Program-made: the position numbers and the translations under genes
NCBI RefSeq assembly: GCF_000414115.1
Contig: NZ_AOPZ01000081.1
Location: 1 to 34,441 of the forward strand
Length of the DNA: 34,441 nt
From: Streptomyces aurantiacus JA 4570
GTDB lineage: Bacteria > Actinomycetota > Actinomycetes > Streptomycetales > Streptomycetaceae
Direction: 5' to 3'
The notes under the pieces: generated by a model
Told to the model about the DNA's origin: nothing
Databases searched by the model: none
What the model saw: only the letters and a program-made list of their open reading frames with translations
Shown: one piece after another, positions 9,971 to 17,954 of the stretch
Layout of the letters: each line of letters starts with the position of its first letter
Position numbering within the stretch: position 1 is the first letter of the stretch

Positions 9971-11146
9971 GTGAATGAGTCGACATTTGCTCCCGGGGGT
10001 GGTCAACCAGGAATGGCTGGACGAGGCCAAGGCCCCGTCGGGCTCCAGGCTGTCGGCTCCGTCGCTGTCCGCACCTTCGAAGCCCGCCAGAGTCCGAAGC
10101 CGACACCGCAAGCACCCCAGAGCATGGATGGCCATCACGTGAACGCCATGGCCGGCGACCGGAGTGGCGAGAACACCACCCCCACCCCTCTCGCCGACTA
10201 CGAGGAACTGCCCCAGGGTCACTTCTACGACCCCGACGCGGAGTACGAGCCCGATCCCGAGTACGCGGCCACGCTCGCGCCGGACGCTGCCCGCCAGCGC
10301 CGCGAGCGCATCGGCCCCACGGGACGCCCGCTGCCGTACTTCCCGATCCCGGGGCCGTTGACCGACCACGGCCCCGCGAAGATCATCGCGATGTGCAACC
10401 AGAAGGGCGGCGTCGGCAAGACCACGTCGACCATCAACCTGGGCGCGGCGCTCGCGGAGTACGGGCGCCGGGTGCTGCTCGTCGACTTCGACCCGCAGGG
10501 CGCGCTCTCCGTGGGCCTCGGTGTGAACCCGATGGAGCTCGACCTCACCGTCTACAACCTGCTCATGGAGCGGGGCATGTCGGCGGACGAGGTGCTCCTG
10601 AAGACCGCGGTCCCCAACATGGACCTGCTGCCCAGCAACATCGATCTCTCGGCCGCCGAAGTGCAGTTGGTCAGCGAGGTCGCGCGCGAGTCCACGCTCC
10701 AGCGCGCGCTCAAGCCGCTGATGGCCGACTACGACTACATCGTGATCGACTGTCAGCCCTCGCTCGGCCTGCTCACGGTCAACGCGCTCACGGCGGCCCA
10801 CAAGGTGATCGTGCCCCTGGAGTGCGAGTTCTTCGCGCTGCGCGGTGTCGCGCTGCTCACCGAGACCATCGAGAAGGTCCAGGAGCGGCTCAACCCCGAC
10901 CTGGAGCTCGACGGCATCCTCGCGACGATGTACGACTCGCGCACGGTGCACAGCCGCGAGGTCCTCGCGCGCGTGGTCGAGGCGTTCGACGACCACGTCT
11001 ACCACACGGTCATCGGGCGCACGGTGCGCTTCCCGGAGACCACGGTCGCCGGTGAGCCGATCACGACGTACGCCTCCAATTCGGTGGGCGCGGCCGCCTA
11101 TCGCCAGCTCGCCAGGGAGGTGCTCGCCCGGTGTCACGCCGAGTGA
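9971..11146 (+). CDS. ParA/Soj-like chromosome-partitioning ATPase
   Basis: A 391-residue deviant-Walker ATPase: KGGVGKTTS at 145-153 with the signature lysine, Walker A-prime DFDPQGALS (172-180), and Walker B in YDYIVIDCQPSLG near 256-268. ParA proteins bind nonspecific DNA as ATP dimers and are released by a partner protein. There is no ParB homologue here. This copy precedes scpAB, not the oriC parAB pair, so a role in chromosome organisation is inferred from context. The first 130 residues are an unusual acidic, Pro-rich extension absent from minimal Soj. GTG 9971 is supported by a near-perfect Shine-Dalgarno AAGGAGGT (9953-9960). The stop overlaps the next gene. Confidence 0.93.
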   Translation: MNESTFAPGGGQPGMAGRGQGPVGLQAVGSVAVRTFEARQSPKPTPQAPQSMDGHHVNAMAGDRSGENTTPTPLADYEELPQGHFYDPDAEYEPDPEYAATLAPDAARQRRERIGPTGRPLPYFPIPGPLTDHGPAKIIAMCNQKGGVGKTTSTINLGAALAEYGRRVLLVDFDPQGALSVGLGVNPMELDLTVYNLLMERGMSADEVLLKTAVPNMDLLPSNIDLSAAEVQLVSEVARESTLQRALKPLMADYDYIVIDCQPSLGLLTVNALTAAHKVIVPLECEFFALRGVALLTETIEKVQERLNPDLELDGILATMYDSRTVHSREVLARVVEAFDDHVYHTVIGRTVRFPETTVAGEPITTYASNSVGAAAYRQLAREVLARCHAE

Positions 11147-11748
11147 GTCTGCCGGGGGCCGACGAACTGTTCCGTACGACCGGGGGAATGGCGCTGCAGG
11201 CGTCCAGCCCGCGGCGCCAGGCGAATGGCGAGGCAAGGGTGCCCGCGCCGGCGGGCGAGAGCGACGGGGCGGCCGCAGAGGAGTCCCCAGCCGCCCAGCA
11301 GGGGGACGGCGAGGCCCCTGAGAACGCCGAACACACCGCGGCGGACGCGGAGTCCGGCGCGGGCTCGCGCAGCCGCTCCGCGGCCGGTACGGACGCCGAG
11401 AAGGGCGCTTCCGGGCGGCGGGCGGCGCAGGAAGGTTCTGCCAGCCCCGCGGCGGGCGGCGGCAAGTCCGCGAACGCCTCCGGCAACACGCCCGCGCAGG
11501 CGCGGCGCCGGGCCCGCGCCGCCAACCGGCGGCCCAGCGGCCGCGAGCGGCACGACGAGAAGATCACCGTGTACGTCTCCGCCGAGGAGCTCATGGACCT
11601 CGAGCACGCGCGTCTCGTGCTGCGCGGTGAGCACGGGCTCGCGGTGGACCGCGGGCGCATCGTGCGGGAGGCGGTGGCCGTCGTGCTGGCCGACCTCGAA
11701 TCGCGCGGGGACGCGAGCATTCTCGTACGACGGCTGCGTGGGCGGTAG
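11131..11748 (+). CDS. Ribbon-helix-helix-like protein encoded between parA-like gene and scpA
   Basis: A 205-residue protein in two parts. Residues 1-135 are low-complexity (Ala/Gly/Ser/Glu then Arg-rich), starting with a compact motif LPGADELFRTTGGM. Residues 140-205 read as strand-helix-helix (EKITVYVS, then AEELMDLEHARLVL, then DRGRIVREAVAVVLADLE), the layout of CopG/MetJ-type RHH DNA-binding domains. RHH proteins such as ParG act as centromere binders and ATPase stimulators for ParA partners, so this may be the missing ParB-like partner; that is inference. GTG 11131 has GGGAGGT (11113-11119) 11 nt upstream; GTG 11143, forming GTGA with the parA stop, is the alternative. Confidence 0.8.
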   Translation: MSRRVSLPGADELFRTTGGMALQASSPRRQANGEARVPAPAGESDGAAAEESPAAQQGDGEAPENAEHTAADAESGAGSRSRSAAGTDAEKGASGRRAAQEGSASPAAGGGKSANASGNTPAQARRRARAANRRPSGRERHDEKITVYVSAEELMDLEHARLVLRGEHGLAVDRGRIVREAVAVVLADLESRGDASILVRRLRGR

Positions 11749-11765
11749 CGGTAGCCTTCCCGCCG

Positions 11766-12818
11766 ATGCCCCTGAACCACGATTCCGCACCGCCTTCCGT
11801 TGCTCGCCGCCGCACCTTGGGGCGCGGGCCCGGGGCGGCTCCTGCGGAGCCGGAGGCTGTGGCCGAGGCTGGTTCGTCTTCTGCGGACCGTGGGCGGTTG
11901 TGCCCACCCGTTCCGCCGTGCGGAACGCCTGCCCACAACCGCGGCGGCACTTCACAGGAGCCCTTGGCTGAGCCCGCGGCCGAGGCGACGGAGCCCGAGC
12001 CCGGCGACGGGCGGTTCAAGGTTCGGCTTGCGAACTTCGAAGGGCCCTTCGACCTGCTGCTCCAGCTCATCTCCAAGCACAAGCTGGACGTCACCGAGGT
12101 CGCGCTCTCCAAGGTGACCGACGAGTTCATGGCGCACATCCGGGCCATGGGGCCGGACTGGGACCTGGACCAGACCACCGAATTCCTCGTGGTCGCCGCC
12201 ACCCTGCTCGACCTCAAGGCGGCGCGGCTGCTGCCCGCCGCCGAGGTCGAGGACGAGGCCGACCTCGCCCTGCTGGAAGCCCGTGACCTGCTGTTCGCGC
12301 GGCTGCTCCAGTACCGCGCGTACAAGCAGATCGCCGACATCTTCACCGCGCGGCTCGACGAGGAGGCGCGGCGCTATCCGCGGACGGTGGGCCTGGAGCC
12401 GCACCACGCCGAGCTGCTCCCGGAAGTCGTCATCAGCATCGGCCCCGAAGGCTTCGCCAAGCTCGCCGTGAAGGCGATGCTGCCCAAGCCCAAGCCCCAG
12501 GTGTACGTCGACCACATCCACGCCCCGCTGGTGAGCGTGCGCGAGCAGGCGGCCGTCGTCGTGGCACGGCTCAAGGAGTGCGGCGAGGCCCGCTTCCGGT
12601 CCCTGATCGAGGAACTGGGCCCCGACGACACCCTCACCGTTGTCGCGCGCTTCCTGGCGCTCCTGGAGCTGTACCGGGAGAAGGCCGTGGCCCTGGAGCA
12701 GGAGGAGGCCCTCGGCGACCTCCTGGTGCGGTGGACGGGCGGGGACGACGACGCGGAGCCGACCGTGACGGACGAGTTCGACCGGGCACCCGAGCCGGAG
12801 GAGGAGAAGAAGCCGTGA
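11766..12818 (+). CDS. scpA: Segregation and condensation protein A (kleisin)
   Basis: The kleisin of the SMC-ScpAB condensin complex, which compacts and helps segregate the chromosome. The conserved N-terminal SMC-neck-binding region begins at residue 84 (FKVRLANFEGPFDLLLQLI), followed by the LDLKAARLLP region. The C-terminal winged helix, which contacts the SMC cap, includes PDDTLTVVARFLALLELYR. It is 350 residues, longer than the usual 250-280, because of a roughly 80-residue disordered N-terminus. Residues 43-59 of that tail (GRLCPPVPPCGTPAHNR) are encoded by a palindromic repeat element. No good Shine-Dalgarno precedes ATG 11766, and a later start (for example TTG 11963) cannot be excluded. 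It overlaps scpB by 4 bp. Confidence 0.94.
   Translation: MPLNHDSAPPSVARRRTLGRGPGAAPAEPEAVAEAGSSSADRGRLCPPVPPCGTPAHNRGGTSQEPLAEPAAEATEPEPGDGRFKVRLANFEGPFDLLLQLISKHKLDVTEVALSKVTDEFMAHIRAMGPDWDLDQTTEFLVVAATLLDLKAARLLPAAEVEDEADLALLEARDLLFARLLQYRAYKQIADIFTARLDEEARRYPRTVGLEPHHAELLPEVVISIGPEGFAKLAVKAMLPKPKPQVYVDHIHAPLVSVREQAAVVVARLKECGEARFRSLIEELGPDDTLTVVARFLALLELYREKAVALEQEEALGDLLVRWTGGDDDAEPTVTDEFDRAPEPEEEKKP
11894..11942. repeat. Palindromic interspersed repeat, copy 1 (within scpA)
   Basis: Outer stem GCGGTTGTG/CACAACCGC, an internal bubble CCCACC/CCTGCC, inner stem CGTTCCGC/GCGGAACG, loop CGT. The same architecture recurs at 27529 and 27597 with compensatory changes in both stems. It is translated in frame inside the variable N-terminal tail of ScpA. 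Confidence 0.8.
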
Positions 12819-13507
12819 CCGCTGTGGATACGGGGAGCGCGGGCGCCTCAGGGGGCCCGGGAAGCTCCGGGAGCCCCGTGGGCGACCTCGGGGCGGCCGT
12901 CGCCGAGCTCGACCTCAAGCCCGCCCTGGAGGCCGTCCTGATGGTCGTGGACGAGCCCGCCACCGAGGATCACCTCGCGAAGATCCTGCAGCGGCCGCGG
13001 CGGGCCGTCGCCGACGCGCTGCGGGAGCTCGCCGACGAGTACACCGTGCAGGGCCGGGGCTTCGAGCTGCGCCTGGTGGCGGGCGGCTGGCGGTACTACA
13101 CGCGGCCCGCGTACGCCCCGGCGGTCGAGGGCTTCGTCCTGGACGGGCAGCACGCCCGGCTCACCCAGGCGGCCCTGGAGACGCTGGCCGTCGTCGCCTA
13201 CCGCCAGCCGGTCAGCCGCTCGCGGGTCTCGGCGGTGCGCGGCGTGAACTGCGACGGGGTCATGCGCACCCTCCTCCAGCGGGGTCTGGTGGAGGAGGCG
13301 GGCGCGGAACCCGAAACAGGTGCGATCCTGTACAGGACGACGAACTACTTCCTGGAGCGGATGGGCCTGCGCGGCCTGGACGAACTCCCCGAGCTCGCGC
13401 CCTTCCTCCCCGAGGCGGACGCGATCGAGGGCGAGACGCAGGAGGGTGTCCCGTCGTTCGACCCGGACGCACCCGATGCGCCGGGTTACGAGGACGCAGA
13501 CGACTAA
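12815..13507 (+). CDS. scpB: Segregation and condensation protein B
   Basis: The second accessory subunit of SMC condensin; dimeric ScpB clamps ScpA. The 230-residue product has a disordered Gly/Ser start, then two winged-helix domains: LKPALEAVLMVVDEPATEDHLAKIL at about 28-52, and ARLTQAALETLAVVAYRQPVSRSRV with RGVNCDGVMRTLLQRGLVEE further on, all family hallmarks. The C-terminus is acidic. GTG 12815 forms GTGA with the scpA stop and has GGAGGAGGAG about 8 nt upstream, pointing to translational coupling. Upstream in-frame codons lie wholly within scpA and are ignored. Confidence 0.95.
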   Translation: MTAVDTGSAGASGGPGSSGSPVGDLGAAVAELDLKPALEAVLMVVDEPATEDHLAKILQRPRRAVADALRELADEYTVQGRGFELRLVAGGWRYYTRPAYAPAVEGFVLDGQHARLTQAALETLAVVAYRQPVSRSRVSAVRGVNCDGVMRTLLQRGLVEEAGAEPETGAILYRTTNYFLERMGLRGLDELPELAPFLPEADAIEGETQEGVPSFDPDAPDAPGYEDADD

Positions 13508-13519
13508 GACGGACATTTG

Positions 13520-14688
13520 ATGCGAAGCAGCAGCGGCAGGAACAGCAGCGGAAACAACGGCGGGAGCCGTGGTGGCAACAGCGGCGGCCGCGGCAACAGT
13601 GGCGGCCGCCCCAGCGGTGGCGGTCGCGGCAGCAGCGGCGGTCGCCCCACGGGCGGTGGCCGCGGCACCAGCGGTGGCGGCGGCCGCGGCGACTACCGGG
13701 GTGCCGCAAGCCCCGCCCCGAGGAGCGTCGCTACGACGTGGGCCCCGGCGGCACCCAGGAAGGACCGAAGTCGGGCCGCGGCGCCTCGGCGCGCGGCGGG
13801 GCCAAGGGCGGCCCCAAGCGCGGCCAGGACCAGCGCGGCACCGGGCGCGGCCGCCCGGCCCCCGCGCGCTCGCGCGAGTACGAGACGCGGGCCGAGGAGC
13901 GCAACCGCGAGCGGTACGCGGGCAAGCCGAAGGTGAGCCCGCCCAAGACCTTCCCCGGCGCCGAGCAGGAGGGCGAGCGGCTGCAGAAGATCCTCGCCCG
14001 CGCGGGCTACGGCTCGCGGCGTGCCTGCGAGGAGCTGGTCGACGAGGCCCGCGTCGAGGTCAACGGCGAGATCGTCATGGAGCAGGGCCTGCGCGTCGAC
14101 CCCGAGAAGGACGAGATCAAGGTCGACGGCCTGACCGTGGCCACGCAGTCGTACCAGTTCTTCGCGCTGAACAAGCCCGCCGGTGTCGTCTCCACCATGG
14201 AGGACAACGAAGGGCGCCAGTGCCTGGGCGACTACACGAACAACCGCGAGACGCGGCTGTTCCACGTGGGGCGGCTCGACACCGAGACCGAGGGCGTCAT
14301 CCTGCTCACCAACCACGGTGAGCTGGCCCACCGCCTGACCCACCCGAAGTACGGCGTGAAGAAGGTCTACCTCGCGCACATCGTCGGCCCGATCCCGCGT
14401 GACCTGGGCAAGCAGCTCAAGGACGGCATCCAGCTGGAGGACGGGTACGCCCGCGCGGACCACTTCCGCGTCGTCGAGCAGACCGGCAAGAACTACCTGG
14501 TCGAGGTGACCCTGCACGAGGGCCGCAAGCACATCGTGCGGCGCATGCTCGCCGAGGCCGGTTTCCCGGTCGACAAGCTGGTGCGCGTCGCCTTCGGCCC
14601 GATCACGCTCGGCGACCAAAAGTCGGGCTGGCTGCGCCGCCTGTCCAACACCGAGGTCGGCATGCTGATGAAGGAAGTCGACCTGTAG
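13520..14688 (+). CDS. RluB-type 23S rRNA pseudouridine synthase with an apparent frameshift near its N-terminus
   Basis: The catalytic body (GTG 13738 to 14688, 316 residues) has an S4 RNA-binding domain (ERLQKILARAGYGSRRACEEL) and an RsuA/RluB synthase domain. The catalytic Asp is in VGRLDTETEGVILL, and RKHIVRRMLAEAGFPV is also present. It should isomerise uridine in the large-subunit rRNA. The natural start is ATG 13520, 12 bp after scpB, opening a Gly/Arg/Ser/Asn-rich tail as in Streptomyces homologues I remember. That tail is in another frame and runs on to a stop at 13936. Restoring one C near 13703-13705 would join it to RKPRPEERRYDVGPGG. This is either a base-call error in GC-rich repeats or a real mutation, in which case only an internal start could rescue the enzyme. 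Confidence 0.85.
13526..13700. repeat. GGC/CGC-rich low-complexity tract coding for SGGRG-like repeats
   Basis: About 175 bp of degenerate tandem GGCGGCCGCGGCAACAGT-like units encode runs of Ser-Gly-Gly-Arg-Gly, an RGG-like disordered RNA-binding tail. The apparent frameshift of the pseudouridine synthase lies right at its 3' edge, where slippage or base-call error is most likely. Confidence 0.7.
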
Positions 14689-14693
14689 ACAGC

Positions 14694-14714
14694 CCGTACA
14701 GGCGGTTCGTACGG
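14694..14714. terminator. Short hairpin between convergent genes
   Basis: CCGTAC (14694-14699) and GTACGG (14709-14714) form a 6-bp stem with a 9-nt loop. A wider AGCCC/GGGCT pairing is possible just outside. It lies in the 37-bp gap between the convergent pseudouridine synthase and nucleotidyltransferase genes and may act in both directions. Confidence 0.4.
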
Positions 14715-14725
14715 ACTCTCCGGGC

Positions 14726-15454
14726 TCAGCGCGCCGAGGCGCGGCGGGTCCGGAACAGGAAGTCCTCGACACGGCGGCGGTCCGGCTCCGGCGGAAGCGG
14801 AGTGCGGGCCGCCGCCGCGTGCGTCTCCTCCGCGAGCCGCGTCATCCAGGACTCCACCTCGGCCCAGGGCACCTCGCCGCGCTTGACCGCGAGCAGCGGC
14901 TCGCGCATCTCGCCGACGCCGATCGTCAGCTCGCCGGTGCGCAGCAGATCGCGGCACGACATGAGCAGCCGCAGCAGATGCATGGCGTGCTTCCAGCGCG
15001 GGGCGCCGTGCGTACGCACATCCGCGTCCAGCTTCTTGCGCTGGCCGAAGGCGTACGCCGCGAAGGTCTCGTGCGCCTGGCGGGACAGGAAGGCCCCGCG
15101 CAGGGCCAGCAGTTCACGGCCCGTGTCGGTGACGTGCTCGACGAGCGGGGAGTGCAGGCACTCCAGGATGTTCGGGTTGGCGCGCAGGGCGAGCTCGCAG
15201 AAGCGCTCCAGTTCCCAGCTGAACTGTTCGTCGGCCGGTCCGTCCACATGCGTCGGCGGCTTCTCGAAGCGCCAGTACAGCGGGGTGGGCGCGAGGAAGA
15301 CGCCGCGGCGGTCGGTGTCGCTGCCGTCGTCGGCCAGACCGAAGGCCCGCGAACCCATGACGCAGGCGTAGACCGTGTGGTCGCGCACCAGGTCGTGAGG
15401 GCGCGGAGCGCCCTGGGGGTCGAGGGTGTCCTGCGGGCCCGGCGGTGTGTCCAT
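14726..15454 (-). CDS. RlaP-like nucleotidyltransferase domain protein
   Basis: A 242-residue cytoplasmic protein with a minimal nucleotidyltransferase signature. GSRAFGLADDGSDTDRRGVF (34-53) holds the GS motif and the D46-x-D48 metal pair of the pol-beta superfamily. The rest (ANPNILECLHSP, RWKHAMHLLRLLMSC) fits the RlaP family, named for its association with RNA ligases. No RNA ligase is encoded nearby. Substrate unknown. It is the last gene of the minus-strand group, 22 bp after the Rieske gene, with no strong Shine-Dalgarno, so co-transcription is likely. A functional link to the redox genes is not evident. Confidence 0.8.
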   Translation of the reverse strand: MDTPPGPQDTLDPQGAPRPHDLVRDHTVYACVMGSRAFGLADDGSDTDRRGVFLAPTPLYWRFEKPPTHVDGPADEQFSWELERFCELALRANPNILECLHSPLVEHVTDTGRELLALRGAFLSRQAHETFAAYAFGQRKKLDADVRTHGAPRWKHAMHLLRLLMSCRDLLRTGELTIGVGEMREPLLAVKRGEVPWAEVESWMTRLAEETHAAAARTPLPPEPDRRRVEDFLFRTRRASAR

Positions 15455-15476
15455 GCCCGGGAGCGTACGGCGTTCG

Positions 15477-15971
15477 TCAGGCGAGCCGGATCGAATTTCC
15501 GCGTACGTCGATGGCCCGGGGCGGCAGCGGGCGCGGCGCCGGGCCGCCCGCGACCGACCCGTCCGCGACCCGGAACCTGCTGCCGTGGCACGGGCAGTTG
15601 ATGGTGCCCCCGTCGACCTCGCGCACCGCGCAGCCCTGGTGCGTGCACACCGACGAGAAGGCTTTGAACTCGCCCTCGGCGGGCTGCGTCACGACGACCT
15701 TCTCGGCGCCGAAGATCTTGCCGCCGCCGACCGGGATGTCGGTGGTCTTCGCCAGCTCGGGACCCGCGGGCGGCTTCTTCCCGCCCGCGCCCGGCGGGGC
15801 GGGCGACGAATCGGCGGATTCCGGGGCGCTGGGCGGCGGCTCCGGGTCCGCGGCGTCGGAGTCTTCGGCGCCGTACTTCGCGCACCCGGCCGCCCCGGCG
15901 GCGGCCAGCGCACCGGCCGCGAGCGCGGTACGCCGTGTGGGGCGCCCCGGTGCCGGTAGCCCGCCGCTCAC
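15477..15971 (-). CDS. Rieske [2Fe-2S] lipoprotein with Tat-type signal
   Basis: A 164-residue exported iron-sulfur protein. The signal peptide has twin arginines ([10 protein letters not shown], 11-20) and a lipobox-like AAGC ending at Cys30, then a Pro/Ser-rich spacer. The cluster motifs are CTHQGC (Cys109, His111, with Cys114) and CPCHGS (Cys126, Cys128, His129). The two extra cysteines should form the disulfide of high-potential Rieske centres. It is expected on the outer face of the membrane as a single-electron carrier; the partner is probably the membrane protein encoded just upstream. GTG 15971 forms GTGA with that gene's stop, so the two are translationally coupled. The longer in-frame extension is only coding shadow of the upstream gene. 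Confidence 0.92.
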   Translation of the reverse strand: MSGGLPAPGRPTRRTALAAGALAAAGAAGCAKYGAEDSDAADPEPPPSAPESADSSPAPPGAGGKKPPAGPELAKTTDIPVGGGKIFGAEKVVVTQPAEGEFKAFSSVCTHQGCAVREVDGGTINCPCHGSRFRVADGSVAGGPAPRPLPPRAIDVRGNSIRLA

Positions 15972-16561
15972 GTCGTCACTCCGAACGTACGGAAGAACCA
16001 CAGCGCCGACGTCAGCCACACCACCGTGAGTACCGCGAAGACAAGGCCGCCCACCACCGGGAGCAGCCAGCCGGGCAGCCGTTCGGAGCGGAGCAGCAGC
16101 ATCTTGGCGCTGAACGCGCCGAAGAAGAAGCAGCCGAGGAACGAGTGCCACAGCACGCGCGTGGAGTACGTCTGGTAGCCGAGCGCGTAGAGGCAGTGCA
16201 CCGCGACCGGCACCGCCACCAGGAACGCGATCCGGCCCGACCAGCGGTGCAGCGCGGCCGACCACGACGGCCCCGGCAGCCTGCCGTACACCATCAGGGC
16301 GGAGACGACCTGGAGCAGCGCGAAACCGAGCGCCGTCGTGCCCAGCCAGGACTTCACGGCGCTGGTGCTGCTGAAGCCCGCCAGGTTGAAGGCGGTGCCC
16401 TCCGGGTCGTGGACCTTTCCGTACGCCCCGAGGCCCACCGCCACGGCGGCCGCGACGAGGGCGGGCACCAGGAAGCGGGCCGGGTGCGGGCGGCGCGGGC
16501 CGCCCGCGTGCGGCGGCACGGGGAAACCGCCCTGGGTGGGGGCGTTCGGGTCGACGCTCAT
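15968..16561 (-). CDS. Five-helix membrane protein with conserved histidines (DUF6529-like)
   Basis: A 197-residue integral membrane protein with a cytoplasmic Pro/Gly-rich tail and about five hydrophobic helices, for example [37 protein letters not shown] and [19 protein letters not shown]. Histidines lie at or in helices ([22 protein letters not shown]), a layout like ferric-reductase or cytochrome b561-type haem b proteins. I remember this as the DUF6529 family, next to Rieske genes in Streptomyces. Haem binding is inference. ATG 16561 has GGGAGG a few nt upstream. Its overlap with the Rieske gene suggests a two-component electron-transfer unit. Confidence 0.82.
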   Translation of the reverse strand: MSVDPNAPTQGGFPVPPHAGGPRRPHPARFLVPALVAAAVAVGLGAYGKVHDPEGTAFNLAGFSSTSAVKSWLGTTALGFALLQVVSALMVYGRLPGPSWSAALHRWSGRIAFLVAVPVAVHCLYALGYQTYSTRVLWHSFLGCFFFGAFSAKMLLLRSERLPGWLLPVVGGLVFAVLTVVWLTSALWFFRTFGVTT

Positions 16562-16625
16562 GGGGCCTCCCGGGTCGGGGGCGGACGGATGCGGGCGGGG
16601 ATGCCGGGCAGGACCGGCGGGGTGC

Positions 16626-17312
16626 TCAGGGCACGACCGGGCGTGCGGTGAGGCGGCCGCCGTCGTCCAGGACGACGGTGCCGGTGGCCGGGTCGAGCCG
16701 GGGGGCCTGCGCGGGCTCGCCGTCGCGGCTGAGGATGCCGACCTGGCTGCCGTCGGGCTGGACGATCCAGCCGCCGTCGACCTTCTCGCCGCGCACCTCG
16801 GTCGTCGCGCGGTACACCCCGGAGGGCTTCTTGGCCTTGGGGGCGGTGAAGGCCCATGACTTCTTACGGATGTCGACGGTGCCGCGGACCTTGCTGCCGT
16901 CGTCGGTGAGCCGGCCGTCGAGTTTCGCGCCGTTCTTGCCGGTGAGGCGCATCGACCCGTCGTCCTCGACGTCGCCCTTCAGCCAGGACTCCGTGGCGCG
17001 GCCGTCGCAGAAGTACGCGACCGCCTTGCCGTCACTGAGCGTGATGGCGATGGAGGCTGAGTCGTCGTCCGTACGGCCCGTGTAGCGCCCGTCGGCCGGG
17101 GGTTTCTTCGTGGGCGTGGGGGTGGCGGTGCGGCTGGGGTCCGGGCGTTCGCCCGGGGTGCTCGCGGTGGGTGGCGCGGTCGGCTCGGACGTGCCGGACG
17201 AGTCGTCCGAGTACGACGAACTGCCCGTCCCCGTCGTCGCGTTGACCGACAGCATGAACAGGGCCAGCACCAGCCCCGCGAACAGCGTGAACAAGGGTCC
17301 TGAGCGCTTCAT
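16626..17312 (-). CDS. Membrane-anchored exported protein of unknown function
   Basis: A 228-residue protein with one N-terminal hydrophobic segment (LFTLFAGLVLALFMLSV, signal or anchor), a Ser/Thr/Pro-rich linker (about 30-73), and an extracytoplasmic domain rich in short beta-strands (ITLSDGKAVAYFCDGRATES, then GSMRLTGKNGAKLDGRL). I recognise the AYFCDG...WLKG pattern as recurring in actinobacterial exported proteins, but no function is known to me. A GGGGGG stretch 6 nt before ATG 17312 serves as ribosome binding site. The gene is 64 bp ahead of the membrane protein gene and probably heads the operon. The much longer in-frame open frame reaching 18350 runs over the divergent yidB-like gene and is not real. 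Confidence 0.75.
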   Translation of the reverse strand: MKRSGPLFTLFAGLVLALFMLSVNATTGTGSSSYSDDSSGTSEPTAPPTASTPGERPDPSRTATPTPTKKPPADGRYTGRTDDDSASIAITLSDGKAVAYFCDGRATESWLKGDVEDDGSMRLTGKNGAKLDGRLTDDGSKVRGTVDIRKKSWAFTAPKAKKPSGVYRATTEVRGEKVDGGWIVQPDGSQVGILSRDGEPAQAPRLDPATGTVVLDDGGRLTARPVVP

Positions 17313-17525
17313 ACGTGCCCCCCGAGGCGCGTGGCCTGCCTTCCATGCAAGCCGACCCGCACCCCGGCGTCCAGGGGCGCACGGAGGCTGTGCGCCCGTG
17401 ACGCGGGTGGGTCTCGCGCCGGTTGCTCCGAGTGGCAGGGGGTGTCGCTGCGGGTGACATTGGCAGGGTTCGGGGCCCTGCCCGTCGATGCGGGGTCCGC
17501 CGCTGAACTGAGAGGCAGTTGAGCC

Positions 17526-17951
17526 ATGACGCAGGGTAATGATCTGGGTAGTCTTCTGGGCGGCCTCCTCGGCGGGGGCCGGCAGGGCGGGGGTTCGTCC
17601 GGTGGTGGCGGCAACGTCCTGGGTGCCCTGCTCGGAGCGCTGATGAGCAAGGGAGGCGGCGGCAGCAACCCCCTCGGCGGGCTCCTGGACGGGCTGACCA
17701 AGGCCGGTCTCTCCGACCAGGCCCAGTCGTGGGTCGGCACCGGTGAGAACCAGTCGGTGACCGGGGCGCAGGTCCAGCAGGCGCTGCCCGACCATACGCT
17801 CCAGCAGGTCGCCAAGGACGCCGGGGTCTCGCCCGAACAGGCCGCCGACGAGATCGCTCAGGAGCTGCCGACGGTTGTCGACAAGTTGACGCCGAACGGC
17901 CAGGTGCCGACCGAATCCCTGGAGGACATCATCCGCCGGCAGCAGCTCTGA
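17526..17951 (+). CDS. YidB-like (DUF937) protein
   Basis: A 141-residue protein: a Gly/Leu-rich start with repeated LLGGLLGGG and LLGALMS segments, then the conserved helical part GLSDQAQSWVGTGENQSVTG and LPDHTLQQVAKDAGVSPEQ, the hallmark of the YidB/DUF937 family. Function in E. coli and elsewhere is unknown; it is a small soluble protein. It starts 213 bp from the divergent exported-protein gene. A purine-rich GAGAGGCAG precedes the ATG. A long imperfect hairpin follows it. Confidence 0.88.
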   Translation: MTQGNDLGSLLGGLLGGGRQGGGSSGGGGNVLGALLGALMSKGGGGSNPLGGLLDGLTKAGLSDQAQSWVGTGENQSVTGAQVQQALPDHTLQQVAKDAGVSPEQAADEIAQELPTVVDKLTPNGQVPTESLEDIIRRQQL

Positions 17952-17954
17952 CGC

